A stretch of DNA of 64,000 nucleotides, taken from positions 62,001 to 126,000 of the forward strand of contig JACKFH010000006.1 in NCBI GenBank assembly GCA_020632575.1. The letters are read 5' to 3'. This DNA comes from Candidatus Omnitrophota bacterium (GTDB taxonomy: Bacteria; Hinthialibacterota; Hinthialibacteria; OLB16). Below are positions 16,576-23,672 of this stretch, in pieces (position 1 is the stretch's first letter; the number at the start of each line of letters is the position of its first letter). Position numbers and translations under genes: made by a program. Under the pieces are notes generated by a model, which worked only from the letters and a program-made list of their open reading frames with translations, searched no databases and was not told where the DNA came from.

Positions 16576-17090
16576 GGGTTGATCCCCCTTTCCGTCACCA
16601 AGGTGGTCTGGCGAACCAGGATCTTCCCGGGGGGAACTTCCTCCAACTGGGTCTCCGGCGAAACGCCGTTCGATGCGATCGTGATTTGGAGAATCTTCAT
16701 GGTCTCCCGCCCCAAGTACGGTTGGATGGTGAGATAGATGTCCAGGTTGTTTCTCTCGAGACGGTCGCTGATGTCGGAAAGGACCAGTTGTTGAAACTTG
16801 CCGAGGGGATCCATATTCAGGTTCCCGTTATAGACTTCCGTCAGCGAGTCATAGCTCGTTCCCCGAAGGATTTCCAAGATCTCACCGGCGCTGCGAGCCG
16901 CCTCGAGTTCGATCCGACCCTGATTCTGTGAAGCAATGCTGAAAGAGAAGGCGCTTGTAAGGAGCAACCCCACGCTGGCCAGCAGCATGATCGCCACCAG
17001 CCCCTCAACGAGGGTGAAACCTGCCTGGGCGGTGGGCTTCGATTTCCGGTTCGCCGCTCGTCTTTCACAAAATCTTCTCATGTTTCGCAT
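16572..17090 (-). CDS. PilV-like prepilin (cassette 2)
   Basis: 172 aa from the ATG at 17090, with AGAGAGG about 8 nt upstream; a GTG at 17111 is an alternative. A very basic leader ending in TAQAG precedes FTLVEGLVAIMLLASVGLLL, a type IV prepilin signal. SYDSLTEVYNGNLNMDPLGKF is shared with the paralogue. It heads the second PilV-PilW-PilX-like operon. Confidence 0.87.
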   Translation of the reverse strand: MRNMRRFCERRAANRKSKPTAQAGFTLVEGLVAIMLLASVGLLLTSAFSFSIASQNQGRIELEAARSAGEILEILRGTSYDSLTEVYNGNLNMDPLGKFQQLVLSDISDRLERNNLDIYLTIQPYLGRETMKILQITIASNGVSPETQLEEVPPGKILVRQTTLVTERGINP

Positions 17091-17502
17091 AGATGCACCT
17101 CTCTTCAACACATTCCTTACGGAGCGCGGTGGGCCTTCGCGCAGGAACTATTCCAGGTCACCAGACAAATGGTCTGAAAATCTTGAAACCTATATTTCTT
17201 TGGAATCTTTCCTTCCCTTTCTTCTTTTTTCGTCTTCTTTTTTTGTCTCTTTTTCGATTATGTGTCAACATTAGTTTCTGATCGAAAAAAATCGTTACAC
17301 ACAATGGGCCATGATTGTCACAAAAAGGAAAGAAGAGAAGATGGTTTTGGGAACCAGTCGGACAGTTTTCATGAGAGAATTCGCCTCGATTCAATGCCAG
17401 AGCCTATGACTGCCGGTCGAGCCTAGACAGGAATTCCATTGGGGAGCAGGATCGGAGTCTTCTTTGACGCTCTTCGTCGCCGGAATGGAAGGAAATTGAT
17501 TC
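17091..17502. other. 412-bp divergent intergenic region before kdsB
   Basis: The left part is the about 200-nt leader of cassette 2, containing a long pyrimidine-rich run on the plus strand (17206-17256). The shared upstream element lies at 17292-17319. To the right is the presumed kdsB promoter region, where I do not see a clear -35/-10 pair. No gene is supported. Confidence 0.5.
17292..17319 (-). promoter_or_regulatory. conserved upstream element of cassette 2
   Basis: On the minus strand it reads GACAATCATGGCCCA, a spacer one base shorter than in cassette 1, then TGTAACGA. It is followed by a T-rich leader. Like the copy at 14146-14174 it lies about 200 bp before the PilV-like start, and a similar CTTTCC/TTTT stretch lies just upstream in both. 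Confidence 0.5.
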
Positions 17503-18258
17503 GTGAATCCCAAAACCGTCGCCGTCATCCCCGCCCGGTACGCTTCCTCTCGGATGCCGGGCAAACCGCTGGCCCCCATTCTGGGTAAAAGCATGATCGA
17601 ACGGGTTTACCGTCAAACGAGCCGGGCCGAAAAAGTCGATGAGGTTTGGGTCGCGACGGACGATCAGCGCATTGTCGAGGCGGTCGAGGCATTTGGTGGA
17701 AACGCGGTCATGACTTCTGAAGACCTGGCCAGCGGCACCGACCGGGTGGCCGAAGCCTCTGAGAAAGTCACGGCCGACATCTATGTCAATGTCCAAGGGG
17801 ACCAGCCTTTCATCGACCCACTGATGATCGATGAAGCGGTCGAACCGATGTGGCTTGATCCCGACCTCCCGATGTCGACCCTCGTGCATCCGATCCATCG
17901 GCCGGAAGACCTTCAAGACCCCGGTGTGGTCAAAGCGGTGTTGAACCTCGCTGGGGAGGGAATGTACTTTTCACGTTCTCTCATTCCCGCCCCTCACAAC
18001 GAGGTCAATCATCCGGTTTATGAACATGTCGGCCTTTATGTCTATCGCAAAGATTTTTTGCTGACCCTCTCCAAACTTCCACAGACTCTCCTTGAAAGGG
18101 TGGAAGGCCTGGAGCAGCTTCGCGTCATCGAACACGGATACCGTCTGAAGTGTGTGGTCACAAAATGTGAGGACAATGAGTTGAGCGGTTTCAGCATCGA
18201 CACCCCAGAGGATGTGAAGCGGGGCGAATCGATGCTCTTGGAACGCGGATTGGAGTGA
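17503..18258 (+). CDS. kdsB: 3-deoxy-manno-octulosonate cytidylyltransferase
   Basis: 251 aa, the usual KdsB length. The N-terminus VAVIPARYASSRMPGKPL is the nucleotidyltransferase signature loop. WVATDDQRI, SGTDRVAEA and VNVQGDQPFI follow, the last carrying the metal-binding Asp. The C-terminal LEQLRVIEHGYRLKC and GFSIDTPEDV segments are typical of KdsB. It activates Kdo to CMP-Kdo for LPS inner core synthesis in the cytoplasm, so the cell has, or had, Kdo-containing lipopolysaccharide. The start is a GTG with GGAAGGA upstream. The next gene starts 3 bp after its stop, suggesting cotranscription. Confidence 0.95.
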   Translation: MNPKTVAVIPARYASSRMPGKPLAPILGKSMIERVYRQTSRAEKVDEVWVATDDQRIVEAVEAFGGNAVMTSEDLASGTDRVAEASEKVTADIYVNVQGDQPFIDPLMIDEAVEPMWLDPDLPMSTLVHPIHRPEDLQDPGVVKAVLNLAGEGMYFSRSLIPAPHNEVNHPVYEHVGLYVYRKDFLLTLSKLPQTLLERVEGLEQLRVIEHGYRLKCVVTKCEDNELSGFSIDTPEDVKRGESMLLERGLE

Positions 18259-18261
18259 ACC

Positions 18262-19464
18262 ATGTCGGGAGTCGATTTCGAAACTTTGAATACCGTTGAG
18301 GCGGGGCTGTCCCCTCAAACCCTTGCTCGAATCGAGGAAGCGGCAAACCGAATCATTGAAGCGAAGAAAGCCGGCAAGAAGGTGGCGGTGGTCACCGGCA
18401 GCGGTCCCAATCTGCATGAGGGAGTCACCACCCTGATCGCGGAATTGATCCGGGTTGGCGTCATCGATGGAGTCACCACCAGCTCGGCGGTGATCGCCCA
18501 TGAAATGGCCGGAACCCTCGACCGCGTCAAGCGAGTGGACGGTGTCGCCCTTGGATTCCCCGCCGAAAAACTCCCGAGGGGCGGGTGTTATGAATTGACC
18601 CTTCTTGATGAGGAGACCCTCGAGGAAATCTCCGGGGAAATGCCTCTCGACCAAGATCTCCTGGATCGGCTCGAGGCCGCCGAGGGGGAGGTCATCATCA
18701 AGGCCGCCGGGAACATGGCCTACCCGATGGGCCTTCGCACCGAGCGACTCGCAGTCGAGTTGCTTCAAGTCGCCAAGATTCAAGGCGTCTCCCTCGAAGC
18801 TGCTGCGGGTCAGTGCGCCGATCCGAGAACCATGATCGGGGCGGGGGCGCGAAAAGGAGTTCCAGTGCTGGTGTCGATCCCCCAATTAGTGGGAGGGGGA
18901 GGAGTCGGTCTGGCAATAGGAGACAGCCTTTCGATCACCGCCCGTGCCGCCGCGGTCTCTCGAATTATGGGAGACGCGGAGGTGATCATCGAATCGGCGG
19001 TGGCGCTGACTCAGGAAATCCACGATGGCCCATTCGAGACCTACACGGGTCATGGCATCTGGGCCGACTGGATGGGGCAGCCCACCTACTCGCTCGAGGA
19101 TAAATCCCTCATTCGAATCGACCTCGATCCCAACCTCGAAAAGGTCTGCGAAATCGAGCGGGGCTCTTCGCAGGTTCAAGAGGCGATCAACAAAGGGCTG
19201 CCGAAAACCAAACTGCTCAATGTTCCCTTCCGGATGGAAATGTCCGGTTTCGCCCGCCTGCCCAAGAGTCTCCCGATCACCGGCGACATCGGATCGGTCT
19301 GGCCGCTCATGGCCCGAAAGGTCTGCGAAAGCCTCGGCATCGAACTCGGGTTCATCTCCTACCCACAGCAAACGGATGCGGGCCAACGGATGCGGGAGTG
19401 GATCGCGGATCAGGTGCGCCCCTATTCAAAGCGAACCCTGAAGGAAACCTGCCAGACCGGTTAA
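18262..19464 (+). CDS. conserved protein of unknown function, possibly deoxyhypusine synthase-like NAD-binding fold
   Basis: 400 aa, soluble. A Rossmann-like start (KKVAVVTGSGPNLHEG, about residues 37-52) is followed by LIRVGVIDGVTTSSAVIAHE, reminiscent of the NAD-binding core in deoxyhypusine synthase-like and LOR/SDH-like proteins. Other conserved-looking stretches are AAGNMAYPMGLRTERLA, LVGGGGVGLAIGDSLSI and GHGIWADWMGQPTY. I do not recognise the family with certainty. It is 3 bp downstream of kdsB and probably cotranscribed, which might link it to envelope sugar or amino-acid-like chemistry; that is only contextual. No signal peptide or membrane helix is visible. Confidence 0.65.
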   Translation: MSGVDFETLNTVEAGLSPQTLARIEEAANRIIEAKKAGKKVAVVTGSGPNLHEGVTTLIAELIRVGVIDGVTTSSAVIAHEMAGTLDRVKRVDGVALGFPAEKLPRGGCYELTLLDEETLEEISGEMPLDQDLLDRLEAAEGEVIIKAAGNMAYPMGLRTERLAVELLQVAKIQGVSLEAAAGQCADPRTMIGAGARKGVPVLVSIPQLVGGGGVGLAIGDSLSITARAAAVSRIMGDAEVIIESAVALTQEIHDGPFETYTGHGIWADWMGQPTYSLEDKSLIRIDLDPNLEKVCEIERGSSQVQEAINKGLPKTKLLNVPFRMEMSGFARLPKSLPITGDIGSVWPLMARKVCESLGIELGFISYPQQTDAGQRMREWIADQVRPYSKRTLKETCQTG

Positions 19465-19523
19465 AGCGCGATAAACTTCAATCCAGGAATGAAGGAATGT
19501 GAACCGAAATTCCACGTTAGGAG

Positions 19524-20063
19524 ATGAAGGTGAAAAGGATTCATTGGGTTTTGATCCTGGTTGCTTGGTTCATCTTTTTGATTGCAAATCCTTCTCATTT
19601 GGGAGACCTATTTTTCAAAGAATTTGGTCCTATTTGGCTTCTTCTTCTCTACCCAATCGCCCTCTATCTTGTCTATCGCACCGGAAAGAAGGTTTGGAAG
19701 GTCTGGAGGATTCCCTCGGAAGAGGTCACATTCGCGTCCTTTCCAAAGAATCTCCAACAAAATCCGATCAAATGCCATCGATGCTTCGTGGCGGTTCTGG
19801 TTGGATTGACCTGTTTAATCTGGAGCGCTTTTGTGATTCCCCTCTGGGTCAGGCCATCGAATGAAATCGTGCGAATCGAAAGCCAACCATTCAGTTCGCC
19901 GCCCGCCTGGGCGCCACTGATCGATGGCATCATGGTTTCAACCATGGTCACGTTGTGGCTAGGGTTCCTGATTCTGGGCGTTGCATACGCGAGCGCCGCT
20001 TTCGCGGCGAGAAGGTTGGCCCACATCGACAAGAAGGATGCGGAGCAGGCGGTTAACGGATAA
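19524..20063 (+). CDS. small integral membrane protein
   Basis: 179 aa with four predicted membrane helices, at about residues 8-25, 36-52, 88-108 and 135-160. A cytoplasmic or lumenal loop carries a CHRC pair (Cys-His-Arg-Cys). TAGGAG lies directly before the ATG at 19524 (1 nt), so a GTG at 19530 with better spacing may be the real start. I do not recognise a family. It stands alone between the kdsB pair and a convergent gene. Confidence 0.65.
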   Translation: MKVKRIHWVLILVAWFIFLIANPSHLGDLFFKEFGPIWLLLLYPIALYLVYRTGKKVWKVWRIPSEEVTFASFPKNLQQNPIKCHRCFVAVLVGLTCLIWSAFVIPLWVRPSNEIVRIESQPFSSPPAWAPLIDGIMVSTMVTLWLGFLILGVAYASAAFAARRLAHIDKKDAEQAVNG

Positions 20064-20118
20064 ACGACTGAGTCGTTTATTCATTGAATTTGAATCCCGA
20101 TGGCCCAGGCGCCCTAGA

Positions 20119-20553
20119 TCAATTCGACGATTTCACCCACATGAACAAGATGAGAAACGCCGCGATGATGCCGATGACCGCCGCGACGACGGTCTTTGAG
20201 AGTTTTCTCACCCAAGGAACATCCGCGCTTGCGGAGTGTCGGCTCTCGGTTGTGGGAGCGACTTGTGTCGGAGCGGGCGTCGGCGTGGGTTTCTCACGTT
20301 CCATGTATTGAGGGCCGGATTTCGCCTGGACCTCCTTGATCTCAACCACATTCTCGATGGTGACCACCTGATCCGAGTCCTTTGATTTCTTGGCCCGGAC
20401 CGTGAAAGTTCCATCCTCATTCTCTTTCTTTTCCACAATCTCATGAACCTTCTGAAATCCGTCCGACTTGTAGATCTCATAGTCGGCGAACGCGGATGGG
20501 GTGAAAAAGAACAAGAACGAACAGACAATGATCGGCGTGTGGTAAGATCGCAT
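20119..20553 (-). CDS. small exported protein with C-terminal membrane anchor
   Basis: 144 aa from the ATG at 20553 (GAGGAATC upstream). A signal peptide (IIVCSFLFFFTPSAFA) is followed by a short beta-rich segment (YEIYKSDGFQKVHEIVEKK) and a repeat-like VVTIENVVEIKEVQ. A Pro/Thr linker (PTPTPAPTQVAP) comes next, then a C-terminal helix (VVAAVIGIIAAFLILFMWV). The folded part recalls small SH3-like or Sm-like periplasmic modules, also seen at the start of the protein at 37705-39423. Function unknown. Confidence 0.65.
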   Translation of the reverse strand: MRSYHTPIIVCSFLFFFTPSAFADYEIYKSDGFQKVHEIVEKKENEDGTFTVRAKKSKDSDQVVTIENVVEIKEVQAKSGPQYMEREKPTPTPAPTQVAPTTESRHSASADVPWVRKLSKTVVAAVIGIIAAFLILFMWVKSSN

Positions 20554-20586
20554 GGTCGATTCCTCACAAAACTTCAACTTCTTGAA

Positions 20587-20616
20587 AGTATAGTGGAAGT
20601 TTCGCTGACGGGACAA
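20587..20616 (-). promoter_or_regulatory. sigma70-type promoter
   Basis: On the minus strand, TTGTCC (20611-20616) and TATACT (20587-20592) are 18 bp apart. The expected transcription start is about 27 nt before the ATG at 20553. Confidence 0.5.
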
Positions 20617-20653
20617 TCACCAATTTTGGACCGCTATTCTGGACGGAGAAACC

Positions 20654-21733
20654 ATGACCTCGGGGCAACTTGCAATTTTCACTGAAGCGAACCGGCCGCT
20701 GCGACTGGAGGAACACCCCACGCCCGATCTCGCAAAGGGTGAAATCCTGGCGAGAGTCACCCTCTGCACTCTTTGCGGGAGCGACCTTCACACCTTCCAG
20801 GGCCATCGGACAACGCCTGTCCCGACGGTCCTCGGCCATGAAATTCTAGGAACGGTGATCGAATCCTCGGGCGAGGTTCAATCCTTCGATGGGAAAACCG
20901 TTGGGGTTGGCGACCGAATCACCTGGACCATTGCCGCGTCCTGCGGTCGATGTTTTTACTGCGAGCGAGGACTCCCCCAAAAATGCGAGTCCCTCCTGAA
21001 ATATGGACACGCGCCCATCACGGAGGACTGGGTCTTCAATGGCGGACTCGGCGAATACTGTCATCTCAAGCCTGGAACCTCGATCCATCACGTGCCAGTT
21101 GAACTGGGGGATGAGGCCGCCTGCCCGGTCAATTGCGCGACCGCCACAATCGCCGCGGCGCTTCGAAGAGCGGAAAGTGTGGACGGGAGAACGGTTCTCG
21201 TTCAGGGCGCCGGAATGCTCGGAGTCACCGCCTGCGCCATGGCCCAAACACTTGGGGCTCAAAGTATTGTCGTTGCCGACACGAATCCAAGCCGACTTGA
21301 ACGCGCCTTGGAATTTGGAGCGACTCACACCCTCGACGCCAATATGGGGAGTGAGATCGTCCATCGAATCCGCGAACTAACCCACGGTCACGGCGCCGAC
21401 CTCGCGTTGGAATTGACTGGATCTCTCGACGCGGTCCGCATCGGCCTCGATTGCCTTCGCATCGGAGGAGAGGCGATTTGGGTGGGAACGACACACCCCA
21501 CCGAGCCGGTCAAGGTCTTTCCCGAAACAGTCGTTCGCCGAATGCTTGCGGTGCGGGGGGTGCACAACTACACTCCTTCCGATCTCGATTTCGCATTGAG
21601 ATTTTTGGAAGAGAACCATCGTCGGTTTCCCTTTTCGGCCCTGGTGGAAAAGACTTTTTCTCTATCCCAGGTGAATGAGGCGTTCGATTTCGCGATCGAT
21701 TCCCGCCCCTTCCGAATTGGAATCCGACCCTAG
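20654..21733 (+). CDS. zinc-dependent alcohol dehydrogenase, phosphonate-catabolism-associated type
   Basis: 359 aa medium-chain dehydrogenase. The catalytic zinc site is seen in TLCTLCGSDLHTF and VLGHEILG; the structural zinc cysteines are in AASCGRCFYCERGLPQKC. The NAD(P) site is VLVQGAGMLGVTACAMAQ. The CTLCGSDLHTF form is typical of the subgroup often found with phosphonate catabolism genes (the TIGR03366-like group), but no phosphonate genes are nearby, so the substrate is unknown. The next gene, DUF1080, starts 32 bp downstream on the same strand. Confidence 0.85.
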   Translation: MTSGQLAIFTEANRPLRLEEHPTPDLAKGEILARVTLCTLCGSDLHTFQGHRTTPVPTVLGHEILGTVIESSGEVQSFDGKTVGVGDRITWTIAASCGRCFYCERGLPQKCESLLKYGHAPITEDWVFNGGLGEYCHLKPGTSIHHVPVELGDEAACPVNCATATIAAALRRAESVDGRTVLVQGAGMLGVTACAMAQTLGAQSIVVADTNPSRLERALEFGATHTLDANMGSEIVHRIRELTHGHGADLALELTGSLDAVRIGLDCLRIGGEAIWVGTTHPTEPVKVFPETVVRRMLAVRGVHNYTPSDLDFALRFLEENHRRFPFSALVEKTFSLSQVNEAFDFAIDSRPFRIGIRP

Positions 21734-21765
21734 TCCGATGGTTTGAAAAAAATGTGGAGGAAGAA

Positions 21766-22458
21766 ATGATGTTGAAACGTATCTTGTGTGGAGCTCTGGC
21801 AATCGGTTTGATGGCGGCGATGGCTCTACCCGGCGTGGCCGCCGATGAGTCCAAGAAGAGCGAAGAGGGCTTTAAGCAGATGTTCGATGGCAAGACCCTC
21901 GATGGTTGGGAGGCCTACACCAATTCAGGCGAACTTGTGCCGCTCGAAAAAAGCGCTTGGAGTGTGAAAGACGGGGAGATTTATTGCAACGGCGAAAAGA
22001 CGGACTACTGGATCATTCTCCCGGGCGGTAAGTACGGCGACATGACCCTACGATTCGAATTCAAGGTGACCGATCACTCCAACAGCGGCGCCTTTTTCAA
22101 ATGCCCCGCTCATGATCTGCCGGCGTTCAAAGGCTATGAGGTTCAGATTCAGGACGATCATGGCAATGCCCCGGACCTGCATGTTACGGGCTCCATCTAT
22201 GACGTCCTCTGTCCCATGCGCAACATGAGCAAACCCAAGGGCGAATGGAACGAGATGGAAGTGATCAACAAGGGGACTCGGGTGAAGGTCAAACTCAATG
22301 GGTTCAAAGTGATCGACGCCGACCTCGGCCAACTCACCGAACCGATCGGCAAGTTCGATTTCCCGTACTCCGAACTCCCTGAGAAGGGGTACATCGGATT
22401 CCAGAACCACGGGCGTGAACTCTGGTTTCGGAACGTTCGGATGAAGGTTGCGGAATAA
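21766..22458 (+). CDS. secreted DUF1080 (3-keto-disaccharide hydrolase-type) protein
   Basis: 230 aa from the ATG at 21766, with GGAGGAAGAA just upstream. A signal peptide covers about residues 1-26 (ending near GVAADE). The rest is one concanavalin/LamG-like beta-sandwich: FKQMFDGKTLDGWEAY, then TLRFEFKVTDHSNSGAFF, YEVQIQDDHG and YIGFQNHGRELWFRNVRMK. These are the family hallmarks of DUF1080, now linked to 3-keto-disaccharide/glucoside hydrolysis. Such proteins are abundant in Planctomycetes and related lineages. It could act on extracellular glycans. A strong terminator follows the stop. Confidence 0.88.
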   Translation: MMLKRILCGALAIGLMAAMALPGVAADESKKSEEGFKQMFDGKTLDGWEAYTNSGELVPLEKSAWSVKDGEIYCNGEKTDYWIILPGGKYGDMTLRFEFKVTDHSNSGAFFKCPAHDLPAFKGYEVQIQDDHGNAPDLHVTGSIYDVLCPMRNMSKPKGEWNEMEVINKGTRVKVKLNGFKVIDADLGQLTEPIGKFDFPYSELPEKGYIGFQNHGRELWFRNVRMKVAE

Positions 22459-22474
22459 TCACAGTGGAAGATTT

Positions 22475-22507
22475 CACGGCCGCCGCTGGGCGGCGGCCGT
22501 GGTTTTT
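22475..22507 (+). terminator. rho-independent terminator
   Basis: A perfect 12-bp stem CACGGCCGCCGC/GCGGCGGCCGTG with a TGG loop is followed by G and T5. It lies 17 bp after the DUF1080 stop. Confidence 0.92.
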
Positions 22508-22538
22508 CGCATCGAAACGCTCGATCTTAATTTAAGAA

Positions 22539-22853
22539 TCAGTAGTAGCACCCGCCATACCACCCGTACCCAACCGGTCCGTAGTAAGCCGGCGGACCGT
22601 AGTAGACACGGGGAGCGTAATAGACCGGAGGTGGGCTGTAATAGGCTCGGGGGGCGTAAAAGCCGCCATAGTAGCCGCCGTGATGCCCCCAGTAACCACC
22701 GTGCCCGTGACCATGCCCATAACTAAACCCGACTCCACCGGGGCTCACTGAAAAGCCCCAACTGTCCCTGGCCTGCGCTGGCGATGAAACCGCCAAACAA
22801 ACCGCGCAAGCCACCACAATCACCGCGAATAAAACGAATCTTTCCTTCTTCAT
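22539..22853 (-). CDS. small secreted Gly/Tyr/His-rich protein
   Basis: 104 aa. The ATG at 22853 follows AAGGAGATAGGAAAA. A clear signal peptide (residues 1-28, ending SPAQA) precedes a low-complexity mature part: a GHGHGHGGYWGHHGGYYGG segment that could bind metals, then repeats of YY-x-PP/APR-x-YY, ending in WYGGCYY. Similar Gly-Tyr-rich exported peptides exist in many diderm bacteria, but no function is established. No operon partners. Confidence 0.72.
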   Translation of the reverse strand: MKKERFVLFAVIVVACAVCLAVSSPAQARDSWGFSVSPGGVGFSYGHGHGHGGYWGHHGGYYGGFYAPRAYYSPPPVYYAPRVYYGPPAYYGPVGYGWYGGCYY

Positions 22854-23016
22854 TTTTCCTATCTCCTTGGGGAATTCAGTTTCCCCCCTTTGGTAACGAA
22901 TACTCGGGTCGAATTTGCGAGATCAAATTTAATCGATTGATAGAATTTTAAATCCCGATCGGAGAAGCGGCAAGGAATGGAGAGGATTTCACGGTTTTCT
23001 CAAGGTTTTGGGACCA

Positions 23017-23658
23017 TTAGGCCCCAGGTGGGTCGCTCTTGACCGGGGATCGAAAGGAAAACTCTTCGCCCTTCAGGATTCTGTGGATGTTGGCCCGGTG
23101 ACGAAAGATCACAAGAATGGCGGCAAACCAAACCAGCGCGACCACGGTCGCGTGAGGAGCGTAGGTTCCACGCGTTATATAAAATCCTGTCAGAATCAGA
23201 GGCAAGGCAACCGCTCCAGCCAATGAACCCAGAGAAACCTGACGTGTCCACCAGAAGACAAGCCCAAAGACAATCGCGGTGATCAGAAAACTCAGAGGAA
23301 CCAACCCCAAAAACACCCCCGAGGCGGTCGCGACCGCCTTTCCGCCTTTGAATTTCAGGAAGGGACAAAAGACGTTTCCCAGGATCGCCGCCAACCCGCA
23401 AGCGGCGGGTAGCCAGCCAGTCTCCGGAGACAACCAGTGGGGCGCAAGGACCGCCGCCAACCCCTTGCCGATGTCCAGCAAAAGCGCGAGGGTTCCCCAC
23501 CCCTTACCCACCACTCGAAAGGCGTTGGTCGCTCCGGGGTTCCCACTGCCAACCGTCCGAAGGTCGACACCTCTTAACAGCCACACCAAAATCCAGGAGA
23601 ACGGCAGACTCCCCAAAAGAAAAGCCAAAGCGACCGCAACCCAATCAGACCCAATCAT
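23017..23658 (-). CDS. plsY: acyl-phosphate:glycerol-3-phosphate acyltransferase
   Basis: 213 aa integral membrane enzyme with about five to seven helices. Family motifs: SGNPGATNAFRVVGK (motif 1, residues 38-52), FKGGKAVATASG (motif 2) and FRHRANIHRILKGEE (motif 3, with the catalytic His and Asn). PlsY transfers acyl groups from acyl-phosphate to glycerol-3-phosphate in the first step of phospholipid synthesis. The GH pair just before motif 2, conserved in most homologues, is GN here; this is not one of the known catalytic residues. The gene lies 14 bp downstream of the VCBS-repeat gene on the same strand. Confidence 0.93.
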   Translation of the reverse strand: MIGSDWVAVALAFLLGSLPFSWILVWLLRGVDLRTVGSGNPGATNAFRVVGKGWGTLALLLDIGKGLAAVLAPHWLSPETGWLPAACGLAAILGNVFCPFLKFKGGKAVATASGVFLGLVPLSFLITAIVFGLVFWWTRQVSLGSLAGAVALPLILTGFYITRGTYAPHATVVALVWFAAILVIFRHRANIHRILKGEEFSFRSPVKSDPPGA

Positions 23659-23672
23659 CTTTCACTATCCGA

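Noticed and set aside
14146..17319. Sigma54 -24/-12 promoters before the pseudopilin cassettes
   Set aside because: TGGCCC resembles a -24 box, but no GC pair appears at the correct distance for -12 in either copy, so I list it only as a shared element.
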